This document shows positions 22,604-32,056 of a DNA stretch of 38,335 bases, piece after piece (position 1 is the stretch's first letter; the number at the start of each line of letters is the position of its first letter). Source of the DNA: Cudoniella acicularis (taxonomy: Eukaryota; Ascomycota; Leotiomycetes; Helotiales; Helotiaceae). A model generated the notes under the pieces. That model did not search any database, was not told where the DNA came from, and saw nothing but the letters and a program-made list of their open reading frames with translations. A program made the position numbers and the translations under genes. The stretch covers positions 1-38,335 of the forward strand of contig JAAMPI010000422.1 of NCBI GenBank assembly GCA_013054445.1. Reading direction: 5' to 3'.

Positions 22604-25285
22604 TTATCTAGCTCGAGGTTTGGGTCCTCTAGGTAAACCTCCCCCTCCTCTTGGACCACTCGGTAATCCACCCACAGTGTTTCCTCTGGCAAGTGCCGGT
22701 CCCTTCTGTGGTGCTCTCGACCTTGCAGGTGTTGCCACTGTATTATACCTCGACACGCTAGCGTTCATGTCCCTCGGATTTGACATGCCCATTCCTCCAT
22801 AACCTCCCTCTCGAGCTGAACCCTGGAAAGGATTTGGGAGTGGCTTTCCTTCGCTGCCTGCATTTTTGGCAGAGAGAGATTGACCTCGTTCTTTTGCAAG
22901 TCCTGCGAAAGCCTGCTGTATTTTTAGCTCGGCTTTTCGCAATTCCTCTTCTTTCTCCAATTGCTCAAATCTCGCTTCTTCTTCTTCGTCGAGTCTTTGC
23001 TGCTCCGCTAATTCGCGCTCATACCGTGCTCGTTCCGCGCGCTCTCTGGCATCGCGTCTTATTTTCTCAGCTGCATACTCCTCAGCACGCAATCTTTCGT
23101 CTTCCATCTTTGCTTCGAGCCTCTTTTGCTCGGCCAATCTTTCCAATTCTTCGTCTTCCTCTTCCACCGCTCGTCTTTGCTCCTCAGCAATTTCCTCATA
23201 GGCACGCAAACGCTCCTTCTCCTCTTCCATCTCCCTCCGTCTCTTCGCTTCCTCTTCTTCGAACCTCCGCCGCTGCCTCTCCTCCTTAGCTGCTCGCCTT
23301 CGTGCCCTCTCATCCTGCTCCTCTTTTATCTCTCTCCGCCTCTCGGCTTCCTCCTCGTCCAATCTCCGTTGTTGCTGTTCTTCCTTCGCTGCTCGTTTCC
23401 GTGCTCTTTCATTTTGTTCGGCCTTTATCTCTCTCTTTTCATTTTCCCGCCTTGCTTCTTCATACCTGAGAAGTTCTTGTGTCAAACGCTCAGCTTCTTC
23501 CCTCGCCAACCTATCATCCTCTTCCTGTCGAAGTCGTCTCCTTTCCACCTCGGCACGCTGTCGCTCTTCCTCTAGTTTTCTTTCCCGGTCCACAGCCTCT
23601 TCCTCCTTCCGAATTCTCTCCTCTTCTACCCTCCTCCTCTCCATCTCGGCCTCCTCTTCTCTCCTCTCCTCTTCCGCCCTCCTCCTCTCCATCTCAAGCT
23701 GCTCCTCCCTCAACCTCGCCTGTTCAACCGTCTCAGCAAACAAACGCATCTGCTCATCCTCCTCATTGAGCCTTTTTTCCTCCTGCTCAAACATCATTTG
23801 CTCCTCGATCATTTTCTGGCGCTCGATTTCCATCTGTTCTCTTCGCTGGATGATCCTTTCTGCTTGCTTCTCGTATTCAATCATCCTTTCTCGTGCTCGG
23901 GCGCGATCCTGCTCCACCTTTTCACGCTCCTCTTCGATGCTTTTTTCTAGTTCTGTTGATATGAGGGAGGCTTGGCGTCGAGTTGAGTAGTTGCGCTTTA
24001 GTGATTGCGTTGATTGTCTTGCCTATATTTTCATAATTAGCACGGCAGGAAATATATAGAGGAGCTCCTTACACTTGACGTCTTCATCGGCTTCGGAGCA
24101 AAGGAATTTGAAAAACTTGATTTTTCACTAATAGGCGACATCGTGGTCGAGGGGCTTAAAAATATTGAACTTGCGCTGATAGCCGATAGCGTGGAAAACG
24201 AAGTTGAAAATATGGACTGCTCGCTGGTAGCTGACATCGTGCTTGGACTCTCAGTGTACTGGAAGGGTGTGGCCGCGATTGCGGTGTTTAGAGTGATGGG
24301 TTGTTGTATGTTTGGCCTTTCCATGAAAGGCTTCTCGGCCATTTTCAAAGGGGCAGGAGTCTCAGCAAGTGGCTTCATCGAAAGGTCTTGTGCAGACGTT
24401 TTTTTTTTCCGATGCTTTCGGTTTCGACAATTCCAGTTTGTCGACAAGCATTTTGTCCGGAGTTGCTTTTAACACCTCCAGCTTATCGACAACCATTTCG
24501 TCGGAAGCTGGTGTCTCCTCCCCTGGCAACGACATACTCATATCCCACTCTCCAGACTGACTTGCAAAGAAGTCAAGCATGGATAACACATCTCCCTTGC
24601 TCTTGATATCCACCGAAGCCTTTGGAGTCCTTCTCGGCCCCTCCTCACCTTTCTTCCGTATCTTGTTCGCATTCCCTTCCACACCTTTTTGCTCGGCTTT
24701 TTCGACTTTCTTTTCCACAGTAGTTCCTACTTGCTGCCCAAGCTCTGCCATTAGCTCATCTAATTGCGCTTCCATGGTTCCTTTTCTCTGCGACTTTCCT
24801 GCCGCCGCAGCTTTCGGCGCCGCTTCAACTTTATTCACCGCTGGCGCTGGCGTTTCTTTCTTTTCAGCAGCAACAGCGACGGGTATCTCTTCCACCACCG
24901 GTTCCGGCGCCTTATTACTACCCGGCGCAGAAGCAGGAGCATACCCAAACAACTTCGCCATCCGCGCGGCATTCGAGTTCGAGCGTTGAGGTCCCCCAGC
25001 CCCTACATTATACAATTTTTTCCCGCCGAGCGAATTCGAGCGTTTCATGAACCCACCTTCCTCTTTCTTTTCTACAGTGCTTTCAGAATTGAGGGTGAGA
25101 GATCGAGCTGGTGGTTTTGGTGGAGGGGAAAATGTGGAGGTGGATTGGAAGGGCTTTATCTCGAAGGATTTCATGTTTACCTGTAGAGGTTTTGGTGCTG
25201 GGGAGTAAGTGGATGAGGGGGTGGTGGTGGTGGCGTCATCATTCTTCTTGACGTAGGAGGCGAAGTAGGAGCCCCATCCTGACAT
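22604..25285 (-). CDS. Large charged coiled-coil protein, with a homopolymer frameshift
   Basis: Unrecognised fungal protein of about 876 aa. Start ATG 25285 gives MSGWGSYFASYVKKNDD. Residues 1-400 are low-complexity Pro/Ser/Lys/Ala with a short helix (GTMEAQLDELMAELGQQVG). A 50-nt intron at 24072..24023 (GTAAGG, GCTAAT, ATATAG) is followed by exon 24022..22604, which encodes about 330 residues of nearly uninterrupted Glu/Arg/Lys-rich helix, a long coiled coil or single alpha helix. The tail is Gly/Arg/Pro-rich, ending PRGPKPRAR. Exon 1 is 1213 nt, one base more than in-frame. In the T10 run 24399-24408 the frame ending CTRPFDEATC changes to the one reading TSAQDLSMKPLAETP; one base fewer restores it. 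Because both sides look like real coding sequence and everything else fits, a sequence error or very recent lesion is likely. Role unknown; the composition suggests a scaffold or cytoskeletal protein. Confidence 0.75.
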
Positions 25286-26480
25286 TTTTGTGTTTAATTC
25301 TGTAGACGGAAAAAAGATAGAGTTAGAAGATATATTTTACGGGTGAGGAAGGAGGGTGGCTGTGGAAAGAATCAGTACGTACCTTTTTAAATTCTAATAA
25401 TAATTGAACTCAAAAAACCCCCAAGCTACATCACCTCATCGCGTACGCAGTTCGCCTCCACTATTTCAATCCAACACAGCTAGCAATCCTTATTAATAAA
25501 ATTCGTCAAACCCTCCCGTCCTGAATCGTAAGTCGTGAGTCGTGAAAATAGGGTTATACCTCTAGTAATGCTAGCAAGGAGAAAATAATACCAGTACGAA
25601 CCAAAAAAAAAGAAAGGGAAAAACAGTTTGAAATCCGAAAGCGAATGCACAACCACAACCGCGGGGTCGGACTCTCGCACAGCATTTTTGGGCCCACCCA
25701 TTCCATTCCGCGACGCAGATGAAACTTCTTGACGCTCGTTGGCGCTGGGTCAAGTCCGCTCCGCTCAGCAAAAAAAAAAAAAAAGGTGGGGATGAAACAA
25801 CGCAAAGCGGCTAAGCGAGGCATGTGCGCGATCATCCGCAGATTGAGACACCGAGCGCATCGAGTTGGGCGGGTGGACTTCAGAATAGGTGGTGTGGGTT
25901 ACATATATAGATTATCTTTCAAAGAGGCTATCGGGGAATGAATGCCCGCTGTTGGCAGATAGATTAGATGTACATGCGCTTGAAGATTCTCTCGGTTGGA
26001 AGTTGGGAGGGGAATGAGAGGAGGAAAGGGGGAGGTTCGCTTCGGTGCGTTTGAGGGAGGGGCTGCTGCTGCTCGCTAAGTTGTGGGGTGGAAGCCCCTG
26101 TTAGAGGTAGGGGAGGGGAGTGGGAAACAGTGCGTCGGCGTTAAACGTTCTCACTGATTCATGCGACGGCGGCAAGAATATGTTTCTCAATATTACTCAC
26201 GAGTTATTGAAAGTTAAGAAGGGGTAAACCCATGCGCTCCCTAACCAAACTGTTCTCGGTACGGCGGGTCCTTAGCGATAGTCTCTATGTTTTATCGATA
26301 TTACGACCTTTAAAAATACGATTATGCCCACCACCCTATAATTGTACCTAAAACAGGTGGCGCAGAGGATCGCTCAGTATGCTGCCGTTTCTACTACTTG
26401 GGTTAATTAGGTACGCATTTAAGGCTATTCGTATATTGCCTTCCTCACCACTTTGTCGATATCTAAGAGGGTTGGGATAC
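25286..26480. other. Intergenic, coiled-coil gene promoter and GC-normal flank
   Basis: About 1.2 kb. It starts with the promoter of the minus-strand coiled-coil gene and holds several A/T homopolymers (25598-25607 and 25770-25784). The short ORFs around 25480-25941 are not convincing. Composition begins to turn AT-rich near 26280. Confidence 0.5.
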
Positions 26481-26498
26481 TATTAGTGTATATATTCC

Positions 26499-26605
26499 CT
26501 AGTATTCAGCGCACCCCCTAGAATTTAGTATACTCACTCTCTAGAACTCAGTATATACTCGCTAAAGTTTAGTATACTTATATACTAGAAGTTAGTGTAT
26601 TACTA
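26499..26605. repeat. Degenerate tandem repeat, about five units of 19-23 bp
   Basis: Successive units share the core CTAgaatttAGTATACTc: they begin near 26499 (CTAGTATTCAGCGC), 26518 (CTAGAATTTAGTATACTC), 26541 (CTAGAACTCAGTATATACTC), 26562 (CTAAAGTTTAGTATACTT) and 26585 (CTAGAAGTTAGTGTATTAC). The AGTATACT core is itself nearly palindromic. Units have diverged, many differences being C/T or G/A. No protein frame runs through it. Confidence 0.6.
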
Positions 26606-27315
26606 ATCTAAGCTATATCAGAGTGAGGAGTCGCAAGCTGATACAACCTCTTATTTACCAAAGATTAGTACACTACTATACTTCTCTATATAGCAGAGTA
26701 AGTAATATATTATTTCTAATTTTATTTATATCATTAAAAAAGTATTAATTAATAGTAAATACATAAACATATTAAGTAGTACGTAACCACTTGTTTTATG
26801 TTTTAATTGTTGTACTGGTGAAGAGGAAATATAGAAGTTAGTGTTTTATTTATTGTGGTTTAGTGGCTGCTCTTCGCTATATCTCGGGGAGAATACCTAT
26901 AGACTCAGGATTAATTTTTTCTTTCGCTGGTTCCGTTATAGTCTCCGGACGTGAGCAGCTACTGCTTTAGCCTGAGCTGAGGGTAAGTATGCCTAAGCCG
27001 TGGCCTGAGCACCCTGAGCGCGCCCTGAGTCAGCCTACGCACTATAATGTGGAACCCATTTTAGCTTCCTGTGTGCTCCTGCTATAATTTCCTTACCGAG
27101 CTTTACCCGGGAGTCCGTTTCTACTCCCTTATAAGGGTTCCTGCCGGAGTAGATTTTAGATATTTCTTGTTAAAGAACACGTGACTAGTAATTCAGCCTT
27201 ATAATTTACCGAAAAACACTAATTTAACGTTATCGTATTTAAATATATAACGTCTATTTACTGAGCAATTGTCTAACTTATTTGTTATAAGAACTCGTAC
27301 TTATATACCAGTGGC
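26606..27315. other. AT-rich non-coding stretch, left edge of decayed block
   Basis: No open frame of note; TA-rich with scattered GC-normal islands (26940-27130). It immediately precedes the decayed gene at 27316, so it would include that gene's former promoter. Confidence 0.5.
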
Positions 27316-28711
27316 ATGGCTAAAAAGGTCGACAATGGAACTCGAGGTGGCAGTCCTGCTGATTCTACCCGCTCAACAGAAGGAAGCAGTCAAGGTGAGC
27401 ATACTACATTTCTCGATTTAGCTAGGACTTTTTACTCATGCGATGCCAGATCCAATTATACTAAGTGACGACGAATCTATGGGCGCTGAGTCTAAAACCG
27501 ACTATAGTGATCTTAGTGTCGACCTCAGAGCTAAAAGCGATTCTAATTCCCCACACGTAGCAAGTAATAAACTAGCAGATGATAACGGCTTCGGCTCCGG
27601 AACCACACTCATTTCTGATCGTCTTGTCGCTGACCACTAAGACAAAGGTAGCGATAACGATAGCAGTATAGTCGATGGCGCAAAGCTTCAGCTAGCTGCT
27701 GACCGTCTAAGGTCAGCCTCCCCTAGCCACGGGTCCCTCGCACACCAAACTAACTCCCTACGGGTGAATACCGAGGTCACATAAGAGAGCACGAACTGCG
27801 TTAGCCTTAATGTTATTAAAGAGGCGGAAGACGAGGGTATTGATGTCTTTACTAAGGGAGATGATAACGGCGATGTCGACGCTCGCTCTACGAAGAGATC
27901 AAGGCCGTCTGCTATTTCTTATAACAATCTAGCCTCCGATAGCAACGTTGGCGTTTCTGAGTTACAGGATAGTCAGCCTAATCACGCTCAATCCCTACAG
28001 CCGGGCTAGCAGCAGCGTCTCTCCACCAGTCAGACTTGAAAAATGACCATCTGCTAAAGCAACTTCGCCAACAAAATGCTAATAGAAATGTCCACCGCAA
28101 ACTTCCACGCGGAGTAACATATCCCCAAGCACTTGAACCTCTCACTCCATTCGGAGGGTTTAGGTGCCGGCTCTAAGGAGTCGTCGGCAGAGGGTGTAGT
28201 CTCTCACCGGACAGTCACGTCTCGCAAGCCGGGCAAGGAGCTGACAAAGGAGCAAGAGAATCTGATTGGCAAGATGGTCTTGGACAGAGATAGGATGGCA
28301 TTTTCCAGGCCACACACTACAGTCACTGAAGGAGAACCTCTTCACTAAGCAAGGGGGAAAGCCTCGAAAGCGGGGTCCAAAGCCTGGTGTAAAGGGAGGG
28401 GCGCATAAATGGCAATGGCAGAAGTTTTATATAATCGTGAGCATCACTTAGTAGACAGAAATTTGAAAAAACTCTTCTCGGCAGAGGTCCAAGAGCGTTA
28501 TGCCGAGACTTGGGATAATCTTGATCCTAAAGTTACAGTATTACGCGAACGAACTATTAAGGGTGCTTTAGATCGGGTTAGGGAAATCGGTGATCAGAAC
28601 GAAGGCCAGGGGGAGGGCAGCATAGATTTCTTCCCACGAGCAGCCATCGTTCTCCCCTATCTTGAGAATCACCGCACCCTCTTGAGGTACCTATCGAATA
28701 CGCAAGTTTAA
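27316..28711 (+). pseudogene. Decayed nuclear-type gene: SUMO-interacting motif, Myb-like helix, AT-hook-like motif
   Basis: From ATG 27316, exon 1 encodes MAKKVDNGTRGGSPADSTRS and more. A well-formed 55-nt intron (27395..27449, GTGAGC donor, TTAGCTAG-containing body, GCCAG acceptor) joins to DPIILSDDES, a classic SUMO-interacting motif (hydrophobic core then acidic). A long acidic, Ser-rich region follows in the same frame to about 28280 but is broken by stops near 27638, 27781, 28007, 28036, 28057 and 28112; at least three are TAA/TAG where CAA/CAG would fit. After a shift near 28265 comes WSWTEIGWHFPGHTLQSLKE, a Myb/SANT-like third helix, then KQGGKPRKRGPKPGVKGG, an AT-hook-like basic stretch. 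A last open segment (to 28711) reads LFSAEVQERYAETWDNLDP. Together these suggest a chromatin or DNA-binding protein, now dead. I know no named family for it. Confidence 0.65.
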
Positions 28712-29029
28712 TCTGTCTGTCCACTGCCATATATCTGCCCATGTCGCCTTTCGCCTCTATTTTGAATTCTGCAGCTTGACCATATAAAGTGTTATCTTAA
28801 GCAACAAGCATGCTGAGGGCAACGATTTCTACCTAGGTTCGTTACTACCTAGGCTGTTTTGGAGGCTGGAGCTTTCAGCTACGGGAATGCTTTGGCTGGC
28901 ATCCGCAGTGGGTATGTGAAGCCCGGGGATTGAGATTTACTGGCCAAAAAATCGACCGCATAAGTCCGTGCCCCCCTAATAGCCCGGTGGGACACCTCGC
29001 TTAGCTCATCGTCACTCCCTACACTCCCA
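28712..29029. other. GC-normal non-coding flank of the decayed gene
   Basis: About 320 bases of ordinary composition between the decayed gene and the AT-rich island. No gene or repeat recognised. The composition change near 29025 is abrupt and could mark the end of an inserted element. Confidence 0.45.
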
Positions 29030-29785
29030 CTTTAAAAAATTATATCTTTATAACGCCTTATTTAATTTTCTTTAAATTTCGTATATTTTTTAATTCGATT
29101 ATAAAAAGTATATATATTAAAGAAGACGTAATATTATTTATTTTTCTTATACTAATCTAGCTAAGTATTATATAATATATCGATTATTATAATATAGAAG
29201 AATATTATTTTCGCGTATACGACTAATCACTTTAAAAACCCTTAAATATAGTCTTAGGACTGTCCCGGACACTATCTATAATATTATAGGACTCTTATCG
29301 GCCGGTAGGGGGTAGTAGAGGGATAAATAGTCGACGTGTTAAAGAGACGATAGGACGCGACCGGACTCTAATAACCTAACAAGCTATCGAAATTATAGAG
29401 GTATACCTATATAGAGAAGGAATACCTAAGAGAGTTAGCGACGCGTAGAAACACGTTAAACAGGCAGCGTCTAGGCCCTAGTAGAGAAGAGAACATAACG
29501 CGCTTAATAATATCTAATATAATATTAACTAGCTAAAGACAGCTATCCTAGCTAAAGAGAAGCTATCTTACGCCTAGATAGTAGGCTAGAACCTAAACAG
29601 TGATATATTAGTAGCTATAAGAATAGTAATAATCCCGAGCCGTTAGGAGAGAGAGGTAATAGTAGTAAGAGGCTAGGAAATACTAGGATAAAAACAAAGA
29701 AACGTGTTATAGACCTAGTTCGACGCCTTANCGCTAGGATAGATTAACTTAATAGTAGTCGACGTAATAACTTGATTTAACGCTC

Positions 29786-29846
29786 GTCGATTTAATAACT
29801 TAATAATAGCTTGTCTTTCTGATCGATAGTCGATTTAATAACTTAA
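29786..29846. repeat. 18-bp direct repeat pair in AT-rich island
   Basis: GTCGATTTAATAACTTAA occurs exactly at 29786-29803 and again at 29829-29846, 25 bases apart. Looser copies of the AATAACTTRA core occur nearby (about 29766-29776 and 29858-29865). Probably an internal repeat of a degraded element. Confidence 0.55.
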
Positions 29847-30690
29847 CGACTAACTAAATAACTTACTATCTAGGGGAGTCGCTTACGGACTACTTCGCTT
29901 ACTAGCGCTATTTATATAGTTAAATAGAGCTTTTCCCCCCGGGAGAACCTCTTCTTCTCTTCTTAGTTTAGTCTCTTCGTAATATAGCACCTTCTTATAA
30001 ATACGTTCTTACGTGACGTTAGGGCCCTAGTGCCTTTATAGAGCCGTAACATTATCTATCTATAAAAGGATAAGCGGACTATATATACTATAAGTATAGT
30101 TACTAGAAGCTCTTATAGCTTAGAAATCAAAGAATAACCTAGAAGATTCTATTAAGGTTTAAACCTTACGTTTAGAATAATATTTATTATCTAATAATAT
30201 AATATAATCTAAATAATAAATAACTTTATTAATATATAATTTAAGAGTTTTTAATAAATAAACTTATAAATATATATTATCTTTATTAGTTTATTTTATA
30301 AATTTTAGATCTAAAATTTAGTATTATTTAGCTAAGAATTATAATTCTTTTAATTTTTTTNTATATAATCTATAAACTAGATATATTAAATAGAGAAAAA
30401 AGTAAAAAGTTATAATTTATAGTTATTTAATTATAAAGAGTTATATAAGAAAAGAAAAGTAAGAATTTAAGTAGGGCGAGAATTTAAACGGGAATTAGAA
30501 TAAGTATAAACTATTAGCGAGGCCGTAAGATTATTAATAGCGGGGTGTCTTTAAATAATCACGCCCTCCTTTACACGTAGAATTTAATTTTTAATTCCTT
30601 TTTATAGACTTAAGCTTAAAATAAATATTTTGCCTATACTCTACGCACAGCGAATATATACTTAGGTAAATTTTATACTCAGCAGTATAG

Positions 30691-31112
30691 TGTCACGAAC
30701 GAAGTATCACGTGCAGGCCCAGGCCTGAGGCTCGGCTGCGACCAATGGGAACAGCACAGAGAACTAGGGTCCTAAGTCACGGGGTTCATGTGACTAGTCA
30801 GGTGATGGAGTCCAGGACCGAAGCTTGGCAGGAGGGCCGGTCGGNNCTCGGCCTACTTAGGAGCCTGCGGCCTATAAGGTTTAGGGATCTATATAAGCAG
30901 AGAGATTTCCTTACTAGATAGGAGCTTCGTACTTAACCTTTTATAGTAATCTTATATCATACTTTGATTATCCTTACTTATAACGTGCTAAGCTTCTACG
31001 CCTAGCAACCACTAGAGATCGCCTTGCCCGCACTTCTATACTACCAATCCGACAGACACCCTACTTACCTAGTAGTAAGGGTTATTAGTTAAGTAGACCC
31101 GTATCCGTTATA
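30691..31112. mobile_element. Probable solo LTR of a Ty3/gypsy-like retrotransposon
   Basis: Begins TGTCACGAACG, a start often seen in fungal gypsy LTRs. It has a GC-richer upstream part, then CTATATAAGCAGAG (TATA box near 30889-30897) about 200 bases in, as in an LTR U3/R layout. A plausible right end is CCGTTATA near 31105-31112, which would pair with the left end if a CA became TA. No internal coding region follows and I found no clear target duplication, so the right boundary is uncertain by tens of bases. Confidence 0.42.
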
Positions 31113-31516
31113 TCTACGCGATTATCGTTATTATATAGAACAATTAACTTGTAAAATTGAAGACGTTATTAAAGTATAAGGGCTAGCTACTATCAATTAA
31201 ATTTTTAGCTAAAAATCTCTTAAATTAAGTTAATAGTGGTTTTTTTTTTAGTAGGAGAGTCTCTTTTTAAGGGGCTCGCTTAAGTATACAGCGAACCATA
31301 GCCCTAACTCTTACTCTTTCCACGATCCGTTTCTCTCTTTAGGCTGCGCTATTAACTCTGTTCACTTACACTTACTTAGGATCTATATACACTCTTACAA
31401 TTTGTATTTTTTTTATTTAGAGACCAAAAGATCAGACCTGGAGTCATTATTTGCTATTCTAAATTCTATTCTTCACCCCTTTTTGAGAACTTAAAAAAAC
31501 GACGTCGCCACTCATC

Positions 31517-32056
31517 ATGAAATCCATCAGCAGCCTTCTACTCCTCACCCTCCCCTCCACTACTTCAACCGTTACCGCCATTCCAGCCAAAGGCTAAAAA
31601 GCAGCCGCCAGTACCGCAACTGCAGCCGCAGCGAGCGGCTCCATAACCCGCGGCGCCTCCACCATCGTTATGAAAGAGGTTGGAGGAATAGCAGGAAATG
31701 AGTGCCTCACATTCCGTAATAACGGCATTTTACCCGTCCCCCTTTTCCATGACCGCTCTCCATACTAACATCAATAAGGTGAAATGGTCGACACTGCCTG
31801 CGTCAATACCGCGGCGGAGAGGCAGGTAATATCATCCACCTCCTCAACCGGCGCTTCCGTTCTGCTCGTCCAACGCAGCTTCACTGCCAACTTTCACCCT
31901 AATCTAGTCAGCAAACAAGCTTGCATCGGTTTCAATGGGACGACGTTTTTAGCTCAGGACTGCGCGGGGTCTGGAGTGCAGTTTGTGAGCTTGGTGGGCG
32001 GGGAGCTGGCGACAGCGGGCGGAGCGTGTCAGAGTGGGCACGACGCAAAGATCTAG
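31517..32056 (+). pseudogene. Small secreted protein gene with one nonsense codon
   Basis: ATG 31517 starts a hydrophobic signal peptide (MKSISSLLLLTLP, about 22 residues, ending VTAIPA). The intron at 31716..31778 has donor GTAATA, branch ACTAAC and acceptor AATAAG. Exon 2 runs to TAG 32056, so the product would be about 158 aa. The mature part contains NECLTFREMVDTACVNTAAE, VLLVQRSFTANFHPNLVS, ACIGFNGTTFLAQDC and GGACQSGHD, a pattern I recognise from small cysteine-containing secreted fungal proteins of unknown role (Cys at ECL, ACV, ACI, QDC, GAC). The only defect is TAA at 31595-31597, codon 27, just after the signal peptide, where CAA (Gln) would fit. A single C-to-T change therefore separates this from an intact gene; type set as pseudogene on that basis. 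Confidence 0.7.

Larger units (their letters stand above)
29030..31480. other. AT-rich island, probable RIP-degraded transposon graveyard
   Basis: About 2.4 kb with no usable open frame, very rich in TA dinucleotides and extreme around 29040-29220 and 30150-30480. Four ambiguous bases fall here (29731, 30361, 30845-30846) and nowhere else in the window, indicating a repeat that was hard to assemble. Repeat-induced point mutation turns CpA into TpA in duplicated DNA of many ascomycetes, which would produce this composition. The island contains a direct repeat pair and an LTR-like segment, listed separately. The original elements can no longer be named. Confidence 0.6.

Noticed and set aside
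22780..23575. Plus-strand ORFs rich in Leu, Pro and Ser
   Set aside because: Antisense reading of the Glu/Arg-rich coiled-coil region; long Leu/Ser frames are expected opposite GAG/AAG codons.
25554..25941. Short ORFs around the A15 tract at 25770-25784
   Set aside because: Homopolymer-driven frames without ATG context, splice signals or recognisable residues.
31134..31138. TATAG as the target duplication of the LTR (copy at 30686-30690)
   Set aside because: The match is only five AT-rich bases and would force the LTR to end in TTA; too weak to fix the boundary.
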